64,000 nucleotides of DNA. Origin: Elgaria multicarinata webbii (Eukaryota; Chordata; Lepidosauria; Squamata; Anguidae). Position 1 is the first letter of the stretch. Every line of letters begins with the position of its first letter. The translations under genes and the position numbers were made by a program. The DNA is taken from positions 11,747,501 through 11,811,500 of the forward strand of contig NC_086172.1 in NCBI RefSeq assembly GCF_023053635.1, in the 5' to 3' direction. Below are positions 47,698 through 58,449 of this stretch, one piece after another. The notes under the pieces were generated by a model that worked only from the letters and a program-made list of their open reading frames with translations, was not told the origin of the DNA and searched no databases.

Positions 47698-48000
47698 AGG
47701 AATCATAGAATAGTAGAGATGGAGGGGGGCTATAAGGCCATTGAGTCCAACCCCCTGCTCAATGCAGGAATCCACCCTAAAGCATACCTGACCGATGGTT
47801 GTCCAGCTGCCTCTTGCATGCCTCTAAGTGTGGGAGAGCCCACAACCTCCCTAGGTAACTGGTTCCATTGTCGTACTGCTCTAACAGTTAGGAAGTTTTT
47901 CCTGATGTCCAGCCAGAATCTGGGTTCCTGTAACTTGAGCCCATTATTCCGTGTCCTGCCCTCTGGAATGATCAAGAAGAAGGACTCTTCTTCTTTTTGG
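47698..48000 (-). mobile_element. CR1 LINE 3' end, antisense
   Basis: It begins AATCATAGAATAGTAGAGAT, the inverted CR1 tail. The minus strand at 47730-47975 encodes FLTVRAVRQWNQLPREVV, the CR1 ORF2 C-terminus. Confidence 0.85.
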
Positions 48001-48828
48001 GAATAGGATATCTTTTTCTGGTATTTGTGAAAATGCTAGATCAATCTTCCAATGGACTATGGGTCCTTGGCATCTCCTGGTCTCCAATCTGCTAAGACAG
48101 ATACCTTTTCATATAAGCAGAATCAACCTCTACACCATGCATTCCTCCCTTTTAAATACTATATGCCTTTTACCATAGCTCATATTCACTCATCCAGCAC
48201 CTCCACTTTTTCCACTGGGATCACATTCTAACAATCCCTTAGCCCCTTTCAGGCATTCTGAAATTTAGTTACAACATGCAAGATGAGAAGGCAAGAACAA
48301 GCACACTAGGTCTCCACGGGATGTAGAACCCAGGAAATTCATGACTTCGCATTCAGTATCTCATTCATTCTCTAGCATACGTTTTCCTATGTCTCCATGA
48401 GTAAGCTTCTAATATCATCTAGTCACTTGACCTTTCACGCAGACAAAACTGTGCTTGAATTAAAAAAGTGAAAAATCTGCAAATTAATCCAGGATATATA
48501 CCAAGAAAAGTTGAATTTTGCAATGTATATTAATTTAGCAAGTGAGAAGTATGCAAATATTTGTTTATGATGGATAATTCTGCTAGTCTTTCAGAAAGAC
48601 ATGGAACTATGCTTAAAGATGATATCTTCTTCAAACACTCACACACCCAAAGCCAAACTACATCTTCAGTTCATTTTTAATAACATACATATGCAGTGAA
48701 AATCCCAAAGCAATTTCTTCAAAGCACTTGTAGTAAACCTGCCCTTGATGCTGAAGCACCACACTCTAATAGGAATCTAAAATCTACTCTCATTCATACA
48801 ACCCTAAACTCTAGAACACCATGGGCCT

Positions 48829-48915
48829 GTTCAGACAACATGCTAAGCCATGATGGTTAAGCATTTTGTCATGTGTAGGGTGTTTTCCCCAACCATGGTG
48901 GCTATATAACCATAG
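48829..48915. mobile_element. Half copy of the TTCAGACAAC MITE
   Basis: CCTGTTCAGACAACATGCTA and a following part match the copy at 60076. The inverted partner end is missing. Confidence 0.55.
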
Positions 48916-49026
48916 TTTAACCACCTTCACTAACCACACACTGCCGTCTTGATATTCCCCTTTCAATTTCATTTTTACCAGTTCCCTCATTTTAAAAAAG
49001 TTTCCTTTTTTGAAGTCAAATGTGAC

Positions 49027-49665
49027 TATTTATTTAAAACATTTGCATCCCACCCTGTATCACTAGAATCTCAGGGCGGTGTACAGATAAAATCATACAA
49101 TATAAAACAATAAATATACACAGCTAAAAACAAATTAAACCATGAATCAAGTTAAAACCAGTATATAATTTAAAAGCAGTAAAAACAATTAAACAGTTAA
49201 AACAACTTGGTGAATTGTTGGATTTCCTTGGAAATTTCTGAATTACATATAAATTAAATCTGATACATGATGGTCGCTATTTCCAATTGATTCAACACTG
49301 ACATCTCACACGAGATCGTAGGATTAAGCGTAGGGTCTCCTTCCATCTGTTCTATGACCAACTGTTCTAGGGGACAGTTGATTAGGGCATCTTTGTGATC
49401 AGAGCACACATTTATCTAGTCTAGATGGAGGCAAGACCATTACTATGACTAACCTATACCCAAACTATTTAGAGCTGGAAAGGCCAATACTAGCACATTA
49501 AATTGGGTCCAGAAACATACTGGCAGCCAATTATAATATATGAGTCACATGAGCTGACTGAGCACCTAAAGTACCTGAGTGGCTGTATTTTGTACCAGTT
49601 GAAGTTTCCAAACAGCCTTTAAAGGGGGTCCCACATAGAATGCATTACAGTAATCCTGCCTGAAT
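49027..49665 (-). mobile_element. L2/CR1-group LINE 3' end, antisense, interrupted by a hairpin repeat
   Basis: An inverted tail (TTTGCATCCCACCCTGTATC, CAGGGCGGTGTACAGATAAA) is followed by diverged sequence like 45600-46250, up to GAATGCATTACAGTAATCCT, where a hairpin repeat (49672-49745) cuts in. Confidence 0.65.
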
Positions 49666-50282
49666 GCCATCTTCCCCAACCTGGTGCCATCTAAATGTTT
49701 TGGACAAACTCCCATCAGTCACTGCTAGCATGGTTAATGGTTAGTGCAAAGTGAAAAAAATTCTGCTGGCCATGCATTTGATCTAGCTAGTCTGTCCTGT
49801 ATTATTTTGCTGCTTTTTAATTGATTTTGTGATTGTATTTTGTATAGTTTTTATATATATTATACTTATATGCCCATTTTTGTGTCTCATGATGTATACT
49901 GCCTTGTTTTTTGATGCAGGGTCTAAAGCTGAGATTTCCTGTTTATCCTCACAACTCCTGTAGGATTAGGTTAAACAATCACTATAGCTCATCCAAGGAA
50001 ATCCAGCGACATTCCAAGGTGCCACTGATACCACTCCCAACAATATCCAATACACTACACTGGTTAAAACTCTTATGAACTACATGCACAAGCATACACA
50101 CAGGATTCCTAGAAAAATTAAACTAGCAGTGTGTGTATGTCTGTTGCAGCTGAAATGTTATCTATGAAGATTTTCCTGGCACTTACAAAGCCTCTGTGCT
50201 TCTTCCCCTGTATTCAGAAATGTACAGGGGGCAATCTCAGTCTTGAAAAGAACACAGAGCTGATAGAGGAAGTGTGAGAGAG

Positions 50283-50430
50283 GTACACTCTCTCTCTCTC
50301 TCTTCAAGAGGCAGCTGGACAACCATCTGTCCGGGATGCTTTAGGGTGGATTCCTGCATTGAGCAGGGGGTTGGACTCGATGGCCTTGTAGGCCCCTTCC
50401 AGCTCTGCTATTCTATGATTCTATGATCCC
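50283..50430 (+). mobile_element. CR1 LINE 3' end, sense
   Basis: A (CT)n run, then GAGGCAGCTGGACAACCAT through GGTTGGACTCGATGGCCTTG, and the tail ATTCTATGATTCTATGAT, the CR1 terminal repeat. Confidence 0.85.
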
Positions 50431-51932
50431 TATGCTCTATGTACTTCCCCAGGTTGAGATTGCCACCTAAACTACTAGTCTCAGGATGGAATAGTACAAG
50501 AGGTAACAGAGGAAATGGCCAAAATTTTGCTCGTCCCACTCTCCTCTTTCAACTCTATGTACCATTTTAGGCTGAGACTGGCACCTGAGTAGTTGAGCAG
50601 AAAATGGGGATGACCAGAAGGGAAGCCCTCTCTGGGGGGTAGGGGGAATGTGAAGCAAAACAACTGGGAGTGGGAATGGGTGTTCTGTTGAAGTAGAAAA
50701 CTGTCGTTTCAAAAAAGTGGTTTTTTTGTGGGGTGGTTGGTCCTCATACTCTCCCTCTGCCTTGTACTTGGGTACACTACTTGCCTCTCAGCCTCAACCG
50801 TACATGTCTGTAAGAAATCCAGCACACATACTCTATCAGTGAGTTATAGATATTTCTAGAATTTTTTTGATAAAGTTATTAACTAGGCCATCGAAGACAC
50901 ATAATTCCACACTCATTTGTTAGCCTTCAAGAGCTTTGCTTGCATATTTCAACCCTTTCATCTTTAATTCCTAACTCTTCCTGCTAGTTGACCACTTGTT
51001 CAGTTAAGACTGGAGTAAAATCAGCCCTTCATTTTGAGACACAACCAAGTGGTTAAAATGGCCTAATTCAAAATGAACTTTAAGCACTGCCTTCTCTCTC
51101 TCCAGATTGCACACTGAACTTTCACTGCTGAGAGAAAATGAAGGTTCTTACTATTCTTCAAACATGGATGATAGTGGAAATATTACCATTTGCTTTAATT
51201 TGGGTATTTATATATTCGAACATTTGCTTTTTCAATATTTAAATGCAGGATCAAGTAATTGATAGTACATCTATTTACGTTTTGCTTTGAAAACTTGATT
51301 TTTAGATGAATCAAAGCTATATAAAGTGGATTACCTTAAAAGCATTGCTGGCTTTCCAGTTGAATAATTTTATTTTCTTCACTATTTATAAGCTGTTAGT
51401 TTGGAGAAACCAAGTATTTATTAGCCAGAAAAAGAAAATACATCTTACTAGTCTTAAGTTAAAAAACCAGAAAAATGCACAGCTAATCCATGCACATATC
51501 CACTCAATTTTTCTTAATTTCAGAGAATTCAAGTTAGACTTTTGAAACAAAGATGAATTAGGAGACCTCAAGCAGTGAAGTTTTTCTGACCTGACATGGA
51601 AAGGCTGTTATTAAGATCACTGAAAACCAGATGACAGAAAGAGAGGTCTACAGCTGACAGACACTTAACCTGGGGAGCAGTTGTCTATGACTCACTAACT
51701 ATTTATAGTCACGAAAAGGAATCAACTTAAGACTTGGCTGTAATGCACAGATCTAACCAAGCAGTAGACCTCAGGAATGGAGGCATCAGAGTTTAAATCA
51801 GTTGTGTCTTTGAAGAAGATGCACAATATATTTAAGCATTTAAATATATTTATTTGCAACACAAAACTTAGCTTTCCTCTGAACCATTATGTCCCATTTC
51901 AAGAAGGACAGGTTGCTTACCTGTAACTGTGG

Positions 51933-52095
51933 TTCTTCGAGTGGTCATCTGTGCAGTCACACATATGGGCTCTGCGCCTGCGCGAAGCCCCGCTTCGGGA
52001 ATCTTCTATAGCTAAAAGGCATTTTGGGCGGGAACCCCTCCCCCTCTACTGCGCATATGCAGAGGGGTTCCCGCCCAGATTCCCTCAGTTCTTCT
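51933..52095. repeat. DIRS inverted terminal repeat, 3' side of the element
   Basis: Nearly identical in inverted orientation to 57664-57824. It includes a GC-rich segment with its own short palindrome around the GCGCATATGC motif. Outside it lies a short extension (51901-51932) found again, inverted, in the internal complementary region. Confidence 0.9.
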
Positions 52096-52213
52096 GAGAC
52101 CCTGAGGCCTCGTCTGAGGAATTTCAACACCTTCAGGTGTACCTAAAAGACACTACTTGATAAATGATTAGTAATAATTGTTGGACACCAAGAGGGGAGC
52201 CAGGTGGGTGGGT

Positions 52214-52308
52214 TGTGTGACTGCACAGATGACCACTCGAAGAACCACAGTTACAGGTAAGCAACCTGTCCTTCTTCTTCGTGGTCTCTGTGCATCACAC
52301 ATATGGGC
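52214..52308. repeat. DIRS internal complementary region
   Basis: 52214-52276 is the inverted copy of the outermost left end (51901-51965). 52271-52308 is complementary to the outermost right end. The two halves abut, as expected for the DIRS region that templates circle formation. Confidence 0.88.
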
Positions 52309-52348
52309 GACTAGCAAGCTTTTACTCACCGGAGGAGGGTTGGTGTCC

Positions 52349-54862
52349 TTAGGCAAATAGTGATGACAAAACTGCTCTGCCAAAAGAGCAGTCAGCTCTT
52401 GACCTGACGTCCAGCTTGTAATGTGACACGAACGTCATAGGTCGGGCCCATGTCGCTGCCTTGCATATTTCTGGGATGGTAATACCACGATGAAAGGCAG
52501 ATGACGTAGAGATAGCTCTGGTGGAATGCCCCTTGATCGATTTTGGGGGTTCCAGCTTTTGTAGCTGATATGACAGGGTTATACACTGAACTAGCCAAGC
52601 AGAGAGTCTTTGCGATGACACAGCCTGTCCTTTTTTAACCCCTGCATGACAAATAAATAAACGTTGTGTTTTCCGGAATGAGGAGGTACGATCCCTGTAA
52701 AAAGCAAGAGCTCTTCTCACATCTAGTGAGTGGAGAGTTTTTTCCAATGTAGTGGTTGGAGATTGGAAGAACGCTGGTAGGATAATGTCTTGATTAACAT
52801 GAAAAGGTGACACAACCTTTGGTAGGAACTGGATGTCAGGACGGAGCACCACCTTGTCAAGGTGGAAAACAAGGTATGGCTCATCAATTCTTAGGGCACA
52901 GAGCTCGCTCGCTCTTCTCGCCGAAGTTATCGCTACTAGGAAAATGACTTTTAATGTAAGAAGGCGTAGATCAGTGGTTGCCAAAGGCTCAAACGGTGGT
53001 CTCGATAGTGCATGCAGTACCACTGATAGGCTCCAGGAAGGAGAAAATGTCCTTACAGGTGGGTTTAAGTTTAATACACCCTTCAAAAACTGTTTGAGTG
53101 TCGGGTGTGAAAATACTTTAAAACCTTCAACGCAATCGTGAAAAAAAGAGATTGCTGCTATGTAAACCTTTAATGAAGTAACCTTCAGACCCCTGTCAAC
53201 TAACTGTAACAAAAAAGACAGGACCTGATGAATGGAACAAGATTTGGGGGGAAACTTATTTTCTAGTGCGAAGGAACTGAATGCAGCCCACTTCCTGTTG
53301 TAATTTAGTCTCGTGGATGGTTTTAATGCTGCGTCTAACACCCCCTGAATCCTGGCCATGTCAGCATTCAGTATTGGGGAAGTAACCTCCACGCTGTCAT
53401 GTGGAGTGTATGTATGTCCGGATGGAGGATTTGGCCCCTGTGTTGAGAGAGTAGATCCTTCCTCGTTGGCAGGCTCCAGTAAAGGCCTTGAGATCGGTTC
53501 AGTAGCGTTGCGAACCAATTCTGCCTGGGCCACCAAGGCGTCAGAATTATGCAATTCGCATTGTCCTGCACAATCTTGGCCAATATTCTCGTTATGAGAG
53601 GAAAGGGTGGGAACATATAGAGGAGAGAATGGTTCCATTTGTAGAGGAATGCATCCCCTAATGACTTCTTCCCTATCCCTGCCCTGCTGCAGAAGAGTTT
53701 GCAGATTGCATTGTGTTGCGTGGCAAATAGGTCTATTTGTGGTCTCCCCCAGGTTCGAAAGATTTGTTCGATGATCGTGGGATGAATACTCCACTCGTGA
53801 ACAAGCGACGCATGTCTGCTGAGGTCGTCCGCTAACTGATTGTCTATCCCTGCGATGTGAACTGCAGTTAAGGATACTTGACGTCGGGTGCACCCTTCCC
53901 AGATGTGCATGGTGAGTTTTATTAGAGGGGGTGATTTGGTTCCCCCTTGTTTGTTGAGATAGAATACTGTTGTTGTATTGTCGGATATTACTTGTATATG
54001 TTTGTGGATTATGTGATTTTCGAATGCTACGAGGGCTTTCTGTACTGCCAAGAGTTCGAGGTAGTTTATATGTCTTTTCTTTTCCTTCGATGTCCATGAG
54101 CCCTGTACTTGCAGAGAGTCGAGATGTGCTCCCCAACCGTTCGGTGAAGCGTCTGTTGTGATCGCTACAGTCGGAGAGGGGGGCTGGAAGGGTACTCCCT
54201 CTGTCAGGTTGTGAAGGCTTTCCCACCACTTCAAAGACTTGATGACATTTGGTGGTATAGATAGTATAGTCCTCCTTGCGTTTCTTAAGGGATTGAAGTT
54301 TTTGATGAACCACATTTGCAAGGTTCTCATCTTTAGTTTTGCGAGGGAAAGCACCATGGTGGTTGACGCCATTAGCCCCAGCAATCTCTGCACTGTGTGA
54401 GCTGTTACGATTTGTTGTTTCCTTACCCGATTTGTTAGGGTTGCTATGGAAGTCGCTCTTTCTATGGGTAAGTATGCTCTGGTGGTGGTGGAGTCTAGGA
54501 TCGCTCCTATATATTTTATTCTTTTGGTTGGGGAGAGAACTGATTTTTCTGTATTTATTAGTAGGCCTAGTTGGCTTAATAGGTCCTGAATGAAGGAGAT
54601 GTGGTATTGGAGGGTACGTTTCGATTCCGCTACTACCAGCCAGTCGTCTATATAGGGGTGAACTTGAATCCCCCACTTTCTGAGGTGGGCGCACACCACG
54701 GCAATGCACTTCGTGAATACTCTCGGTGCTGTCGATAAGCCGAAGGGCAGCACGCGATATTGGAAGGCTCGGTCTCCGATGATGAAGCGGAGGAACCGTT
54801 GACTGTCTGGGTGGATTGCTATGTGGAAGTACGCATCCTTTAAGTCGATGGATGCGAACCAT
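52349..54862 (-). CDS. DIRS tyrosine recombinase frame (837 aa open frame)
   Basis: The C-terminal 350 residues or so form a phage-integrase-like tyrosine recombinase, with SARRASELCALR and the GHSTRAISTS / ICKAATWARPMTFVSHY blocks near the end. The upstream part of the frame overlaps the reverse transcriptase frame and is probably not coding in its own right. Confidence 0.88.
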   Translation of the reverse strand: MVRIHRLKGCVLPHSNPPRQSTVPPLHHRRPSLPISRAALRLIDSTESIHEVHCRGVRPPQKVGDSSSPLYRRLAGSSGIETYPPIPHLLHSGPIKPTRPTNKYRKISSLPNQKNKIYRSDPRLHHHQSILTHRKSDFHSNPNKSGKETTNRNSSHSAEIAGANGVNHHGAFPRKTKDENLANVVHQKLQSLKKRKEDYTIYTTKCHQVFEVVGKPSQPDRGSTLPAPLSDCSDHNRRFTERLGSTSRLSASTGLMDIEGKEKTYKLPRTLGSTESPRSIRKSHNPQTYTSNIRQYNNSILSQQTRGNQITPSNKTHHAHLGRVHPTSSILNCSSHRRDRQSVSGRPQQTCVACSRVEYSSHDHRTNLSNLGETTNRPICHATQCNLQTLLQQGRDREEVIRGCIPLQMEPFSPLYVPTLSSHNENIGQDCAGQCELHNSDALVAQAELVRNATEPISRPLLEPANEEGSTLSTQGPNPPSGHTYTPHDSVEVTSPILNADMARIQGVLDAALKPSTRLNYNRKWAAFSSFALENKFPPKSCSIHQVLSFLLQLVDRGLKVTSLKVYIAAISFFHDCVEGFKVFSHPTLKQFLKGVLNLNPPVRTFSPSWSLSVVLHALSRPPFEPLATTDLRLLTLKVIFLVAITSARRASELCALRIDEPYLVFHLDKVVLRPDIQFLPKVVSPFHVNQDIILPAFFQSPTTTLEKTLHSLDVRRALAFYRDRTSSFRKTQRLFICHAGVKKGQAVSSQRLSAWLVQCITLSYQLQKLEPPKSIKGHSTRAISTSSAFHRGITIPEICKAATWARPMTFVSHYKLDVRSRADCSFGRAVLSSLFA

Positions 54863-55263
54863 GAACGTTTCGTTAGGAGTGGTAGTATATTTGGGAGGGA
54901 GACCATCCGAAATTTTCTCGGTGTGATGTAATAATTTACGTCCCTTAGGTCCAAAATGGGGCGAATTCCTCCATCGCTCTTCGGTACTGTGAAGTACCGG
55001 GAGTAGAAACCTTGGTGCAGTTGTTCTCTTGGCACCGGTTCTATGGCTCCCTTTTGTATCAACGATTGAACTTCCTTTCGTAAGGGGATCGATGGTATAG
55101 TTCTTCGTAGATGACCTGTTGGTGGTACGGAATCGAATTCTATATTGTAACCCTTCTCGACTATCGAGAGAACCCAGTTGTCTGTTGTTATTTTCAACCA
55201 GGTGTCGAACGCTATCGATAGACGGTTGCCGAAGGGGGCGATGGTGTTGTGTACAAACATCAA
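53368..55263 (-). CDS. DIRS reverse transcriptase / RNase H / methyltransferase-like frame (631 aa)
   Basis: It carries the reverse transcriptase block with YIDDW (the YxDD motif) and FGLSTAPRVFTKC upstream of it. An RNase H-like TTDASPNGWGAHL segment follows, then the DLFATQHNAICKLF block that marks the methyltransferase-like region of DIRS elements. It overlaps the recombinase frame by about 1.5 kb, as the family often does. Confidence 0.9.
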   Translation of the reverse strand: MMFVHNTIAPFGNRLSIAFDTWLKITTDNWVLSIVEKGYNIEFDSVPPTGHLRRTIPSIPLRKEVQSLIQKGAIEPVPREQLHQGFYSRYFTVPKSDGGIRPILDLRDVNYYITPRKFRMVSLPNILPLLTKRSWFASIDLKDAYFHIAIHPDSQRFLRFIIGDRAFQYRVLPFGLSTAPRVFTKCIAVVCAHLRKWGIQVHPYIDDWLVVAESKRTLQYHISFIQDLLSQLGLLINTEKSVLSPTKRIKYIGAILDSTTTRAYLPIERATSIATLTNRVRKQQIVTAHTVQRLLGLMASTTMVLSLAKLKMRTLQMWFIKNFNPLRNARRTILSIPPNVIKSLKWWESLHNLTEGVPFQPPSPTVAITTDASPNGWGAHLDSLQVQGSWTSKEKKRHINYLELLAVQKALVAFENHIIHKHIQVISDNTTTVFYLNKQGGTKSPPLIKLTMHIWEGCTRRQVSLTAVHIAGIDNQLADDLSRHASLVHEWSIHPTIIEQIFRTWGRPQIDLFATQHNAICKLFCSRAGIGKKSLGDAFLYKWNHSLLYMFPPFPLITRILAKIVQDNANCIILTPWWPRQNWFATLLNRSQGLYWSLPTRKDLLSQHRGQILHPDIHTLHMTAWRLLPQY

Positions 55264-55264
55264 G

Positions 55265-57460
55265 TCAAAGGCGCCGGTTTCGTTGGTAGTCCTGCTTACG
55301 GCGTTGGAACTTGGACTTAGATGCAGGGAGTTGTCTTCGTCCCTGTTGTGTAGGTGGGAATTGTCTCTGTTGTAGCCTGTCGGCCTGATATCGTGGTGTT
55401 CTGTTATCAGGTCTAAACCATTTTCTTGGTTTAAAGAATTGGTTTTGTTGTCCTACCCCAATTCCCATTTTTCTGGCAGTCGTTCTTGCTTTCTGCACAG
55501 TGTCCATTGCCTCATCAGTAGTAGAATTAAAGAGGCCTGATCCGTCGAATGGGAGACTTTCAATGCGTGTTCTGGCCTCTTGGGATAGACCCGCCGATCT
55601 CAACCAGGCATGTCTACGCAATGCCACTGCTCCCACCATTGCTTTTGCTCCGCAATCAGATTGATGTTTGGCTGTCGCTATCTGCTGACGAGCCATCCGA
55701 GTTGCCTCAGCATGGAATATACGTGCTAATTCCCTCTGATCATCTCCCAGATTTTCACAGAGGGACATCATCTTTTCCCACAAGAAAAGCTGGTACCTTG
55801 ACATCGTCGCCTGATAGTTAGCTATCTTAAGGCTTAGGGCTGCTGTGGAGTAAGCTCTACGACCCATTAGGTCAAGCCGCCTTCCTTCCTTATCAACTGG
55901 TGCTGTATGAGTCCTCTGCGAATGTCCTTGCGCCGACTCAACGATAATCGAATTAGGTTGAGGATGCGTGAACAAAAATTGTGCATCTTTTTCCAACACT
56001 CTATACATGTTGTCAAGCCTTTTCGAAGAAGGTTGAAGTGCCGCGGGGTCTTTCCAATGCTCTTTCACTGACTTTGCTAATGTAGAGAGAAAAGGAATGG
56101 CTATTGGTGTAGTGGCCTCAGTATAGATGGCCTCAAACACCATGTCGGTAGGTTTTTCGAATGCTTGTCTTGTGTCAATGCCCAAGGATTGAGCCATCCT
56201 TTGGATTACGTCGGCAAAATGTCCTAGGCCGTCCGAAGGAGAGACCGCACCTTGTGCCTCAACTATGGAGTCAGGCGAGGGTATTGAAGGGGCCGGAGAT
56301 GGAGCCGGTGTTGAATCTGAGCAATAGTCCTCTACAGAGTGGTCCGACGATTGAACTTGAATAGTTTGAATATCGAACTGTTGATTATCGAGGGTTACCG
56401 TTTCAGTAGGACGAAGCGGACTTCGTATGGTTCTGTTTTTCGTTGGTAACCGGTTTGAGCCTAAATTTGCTGCAGGCTCAAGTGCAGATACCGTAGTCGA
56501 TGGTCGATGTCGAGGGGATGATCGACGGTATCGATCCTCTAATTCCCCCAGGTCTGCATAACTGTAGGTATGGCTAGGAGGCAAGGACCATTGAGACTCC
56601 CTTTCCCAGTCCCTCAAGGGGGATCTGGAACGGCGTCTATCTTTGTAGTAGCGGGTGTGTTCACGATATCGAGAATCAAATGACTGTACAGATTCTGGTG
56701 ACCGATATCGACTCGATGGTCGATTACGATCCTGTGATCTACGATGTTCGGAAGCCGGCAGATCAATAGGCAACTGTGTTGGTTGATGAGGGTGGTCTCT
56801 ACTGCGCACAGAGGACGCATCCCTTATTTCCCCTTCCGACAGCGAGGCTACGGTTACGGGGTCGATTGTCGAAGGCGGCTGCCTTGGTGTAAGTACGGTT
56901 ACAGGGTCGGCTGTCGAGGACGGTTGTCTAGGTATAGTTTGTGTCATCGATGCTGATGATGGTAGAGGAGGATCTGTTGAAGTCAATGGTCTTTTTTCGA
57001 TATCGTGTCTTTTTTCGATATCGTGTCTTCTTTCGACATCGTGTCGGTGAAGTTTAGACTTCTTCTTAGTCTTTGATTTGTCGGACGATTTCGGCGTTCT
57101 GACCTTCTTTGCCAGTTTTTTTGCTACATGGGCAGCAAGTGAGCGTCCTGGCGTGGCAGGCGCGTCTTGTCGGGGCCAGTCAGCTCGACTTACAGTCGGC
57201 TGGACGGGAGCTGGAGGCACGGATGGCTGTTCTTGTGCCATGGCTGGTTTATCTACCGCCCTGAGTGCCCTTTCCCACAGCTCAGCCCGTAGTTTGTCTG
57301 CTCTGTGACGTCTTGTGAGCTTTGAAAATGCCTGGCAGTAGGGACAACTATCCACCTTGTGCCCTTCTCCAAGGCAAATTACACAAAAATTGTGCCCATC
57401 GGACGGGGGCAGCTTCGTGCCGCAACGGCCACACTTTTTAAACGGGGCCTTGGGGCCCAT
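55265..57460 (-). CDS. DIRS gag-like frame (731 aa)
   Basis: First and most upstream frame of the DIRS element. It opens with a Cys/His-rich segment (KCGRCGTKL through FCVICLGEGHKVDSCPYC) typical of DIRS ORF1. A Ser/Arg/Pro-rich low-complexity middle part follows, with short internal repeats (RRHDIEKRHDIEKR). Function is inferred from family position: a presumed nucleocapsid-like protein. Confidence 0.85.
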   Translation of the reverse strand: MGPKAPFKKCGRCGTKLPPSDGHNFCVICLGEGHKVDSCPYCQAFSKLTRRHRADKLRAELWERALRAVDKPAMAQEQPSVPPAPVQPTVSRADWPRQDAPATPGRSLAAHVAKKLAKKVRTPKSSDKSKTKKKSKLHRHDVERRHDIEKRHDIEKRPLTSTDPPLPSSASMTQTIPRQPSSTADPVTVLTPRQPPSTIDPVTVASLSEGEIRDASSVRSRDHPHQPTQLPIDLPASEHRRSQDRNRPSSRYRSPESVQSFDSRYREHTRYYKDRRRSRSPLRDWERESQWSLPPSHTYSYADLGELEDRYRRSSPRHRPSTTVSALEPAANLGSNRLPTKNRTIRSPLRPTETVTLDNQQFDIQTIQVQSSDHSVEDYCSDSTPAPSPAPSIPSPDSIVEAQGAVSPSDGLGHFADVIQRMAQSLGIDTRQAFEKPTDMVFEAIYTEATTPIAIPFLSTLAKSVKEHWKDPAALQPSSKRLDNMYRVLEKDAQFLFTHPQPNSIIVESAQGHSQRTHTAPVDKEGRRLDLMGRRAYSTAALSLKIANYQATMSRYQLFLWEKMMSLCENLGDDQRELARIFHAEATRMARQQIATAKHQSDCGAKAMVGAVALRRHAWLRSAGLSQEARTRIESLPFDGSGLFNSTTDEAMDTVQKARTTARKMGIGVGQQNQFFKPRKWFRPDNRTPRYQADRLQQRQFPPTQQGRRQLPASKSKFQRRKQDYQRNRRL

Positions 57461-57663
57461 GCGGGCGAATGAGGAAAAAACAAGGTGAAGAGAAAAGTTT
57501 TTCTAACTACAATATATATATTTTTTTTTTTTTTTTTTTTAGGAAAAGATATATAGGAAGAAGGAGAGAGTTGAGAGAAAAATAAAGGTAAGCCTTAGCT
57601 ATTTGTTTGTTTGTTTGTTTGTTTAAGAGAGTTCCCGACGAGGCTGTCGCTGAGACGGTCGAA

Positions 57664-57824
57664 GAAGAACTGAGGGAATCTGGGCGGGAACCCCTCTGCA
57701 TATGCGCAGTAGAGGGGGAGGGGTTCCCGCCCAAAATGCCTTTTAGCTATAGAAGATTCCCGAAGCGGGGCTTCGCGCAGGCGCAGAGCCCATATGTGTG
57801 ATGCACAGAGACCACGAAGAAGAA
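57664..57824. repeat. DIRS inverted terminal repeat, 5' side of the element
   Basis: Inverted copy of 51933-52095. Between this repeat and the gag-like frame lie a poly-T run (about 57518-57540) and a short (GTTT)n run (57603-57624). Confidence 0.9.
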
Positions 57825-58203
57825 TAATGCATACTGAGACCTACGTATCGCTAGACCTATGCAGTCCAAGAACTTTTTGATAGCCTTGGCACATCTAAAA
57901 AGATCAAGGATTCAGGATCCATTGGTCCATTTATAAAGCAATCAGGGGAAGAAAAGAACAAATTAACAATGAGAAGATATTAATATCAGTCTAAATAGGT
58001 TCCTATGTGCAACCCAGAAATAACTGAAAACTGAAGTTTAGGCTGGATGGCTGTTGTCATGATCACAATACCTGCTTGGCCAACCTTTGTTAACAAGCAA
58101 TGCCAGAGACCGGTGAGCTTATGGACAAGTACCAAAGACATGTTTTGCTGAAGCACTAAGTAACTACATGGAAAGTTATGTGGGCTACCAAACAGTTCTA
58201 TAG

Positions 58204-58449
58204 GGTTGATTCCAGAAATGTTCTCCTGCATGCATAAGTCTACAATTTGTAGAATTGCATTTCCTGTGTTCTTTCCCCCCACATCCAGCCCGAATGCATG
58301 CCCTCCAAATCTGCTCCAGAGAGTCCCCCAAGTGTCTGAAGCAGATTTGGAGAGCATGAAGAGAGGGCAGAGTGGAGGGGAGGACACGAGAAATCCTATT
58401 CCACAAGTGGTAGCCTTCTGCATGAAGAATAACATTTCTTGATCCAACC
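58204..58449. repeat. Imperfect palindrome of about 245 bp, family unknown
   Basis: Ends GATTCCAGAAATGTT and its inverted partner AACATTTCTTGATC; inner matches CTCCAAATCTGCTCCAGAGA versus CTGAAGCAGATTTGGAGAGC inverted. It looks like a MITE. Confidence 0.55.

Larger units (their letters stand above)
51901..57824 (-). mobile_element. DIRS-type tyrosine-recombinase retrotransposon, looks whole
   Basis: About 5.9 kb in PPP3R1 intron 1, in the same orientation as the gene. It has the DIRS plan: inverted terminal repeats (left 51933-52095, right 57664-57824), then, in the sense of the element, a gag-like frame, a reverse transcriptase/RNase H/methyltransferase-like frame, an overlapping tyrosine recombinase frame, and an internal complementary region near the 3' end (52214-52308). 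The terminal repeats are nearly identical over about 140 bp and all three frames are long and open with no obvious break, so the copy looks young. DIRS elements integrate by recombinase and leave no target duplication; none was seen. Confidence 0.93.

Noticed and set aside
52178-57308. Open frames on the plus strand inside the DIRS element
   Set aside because: They are shadows of the minus-strand DIRS frames and match nothing known.
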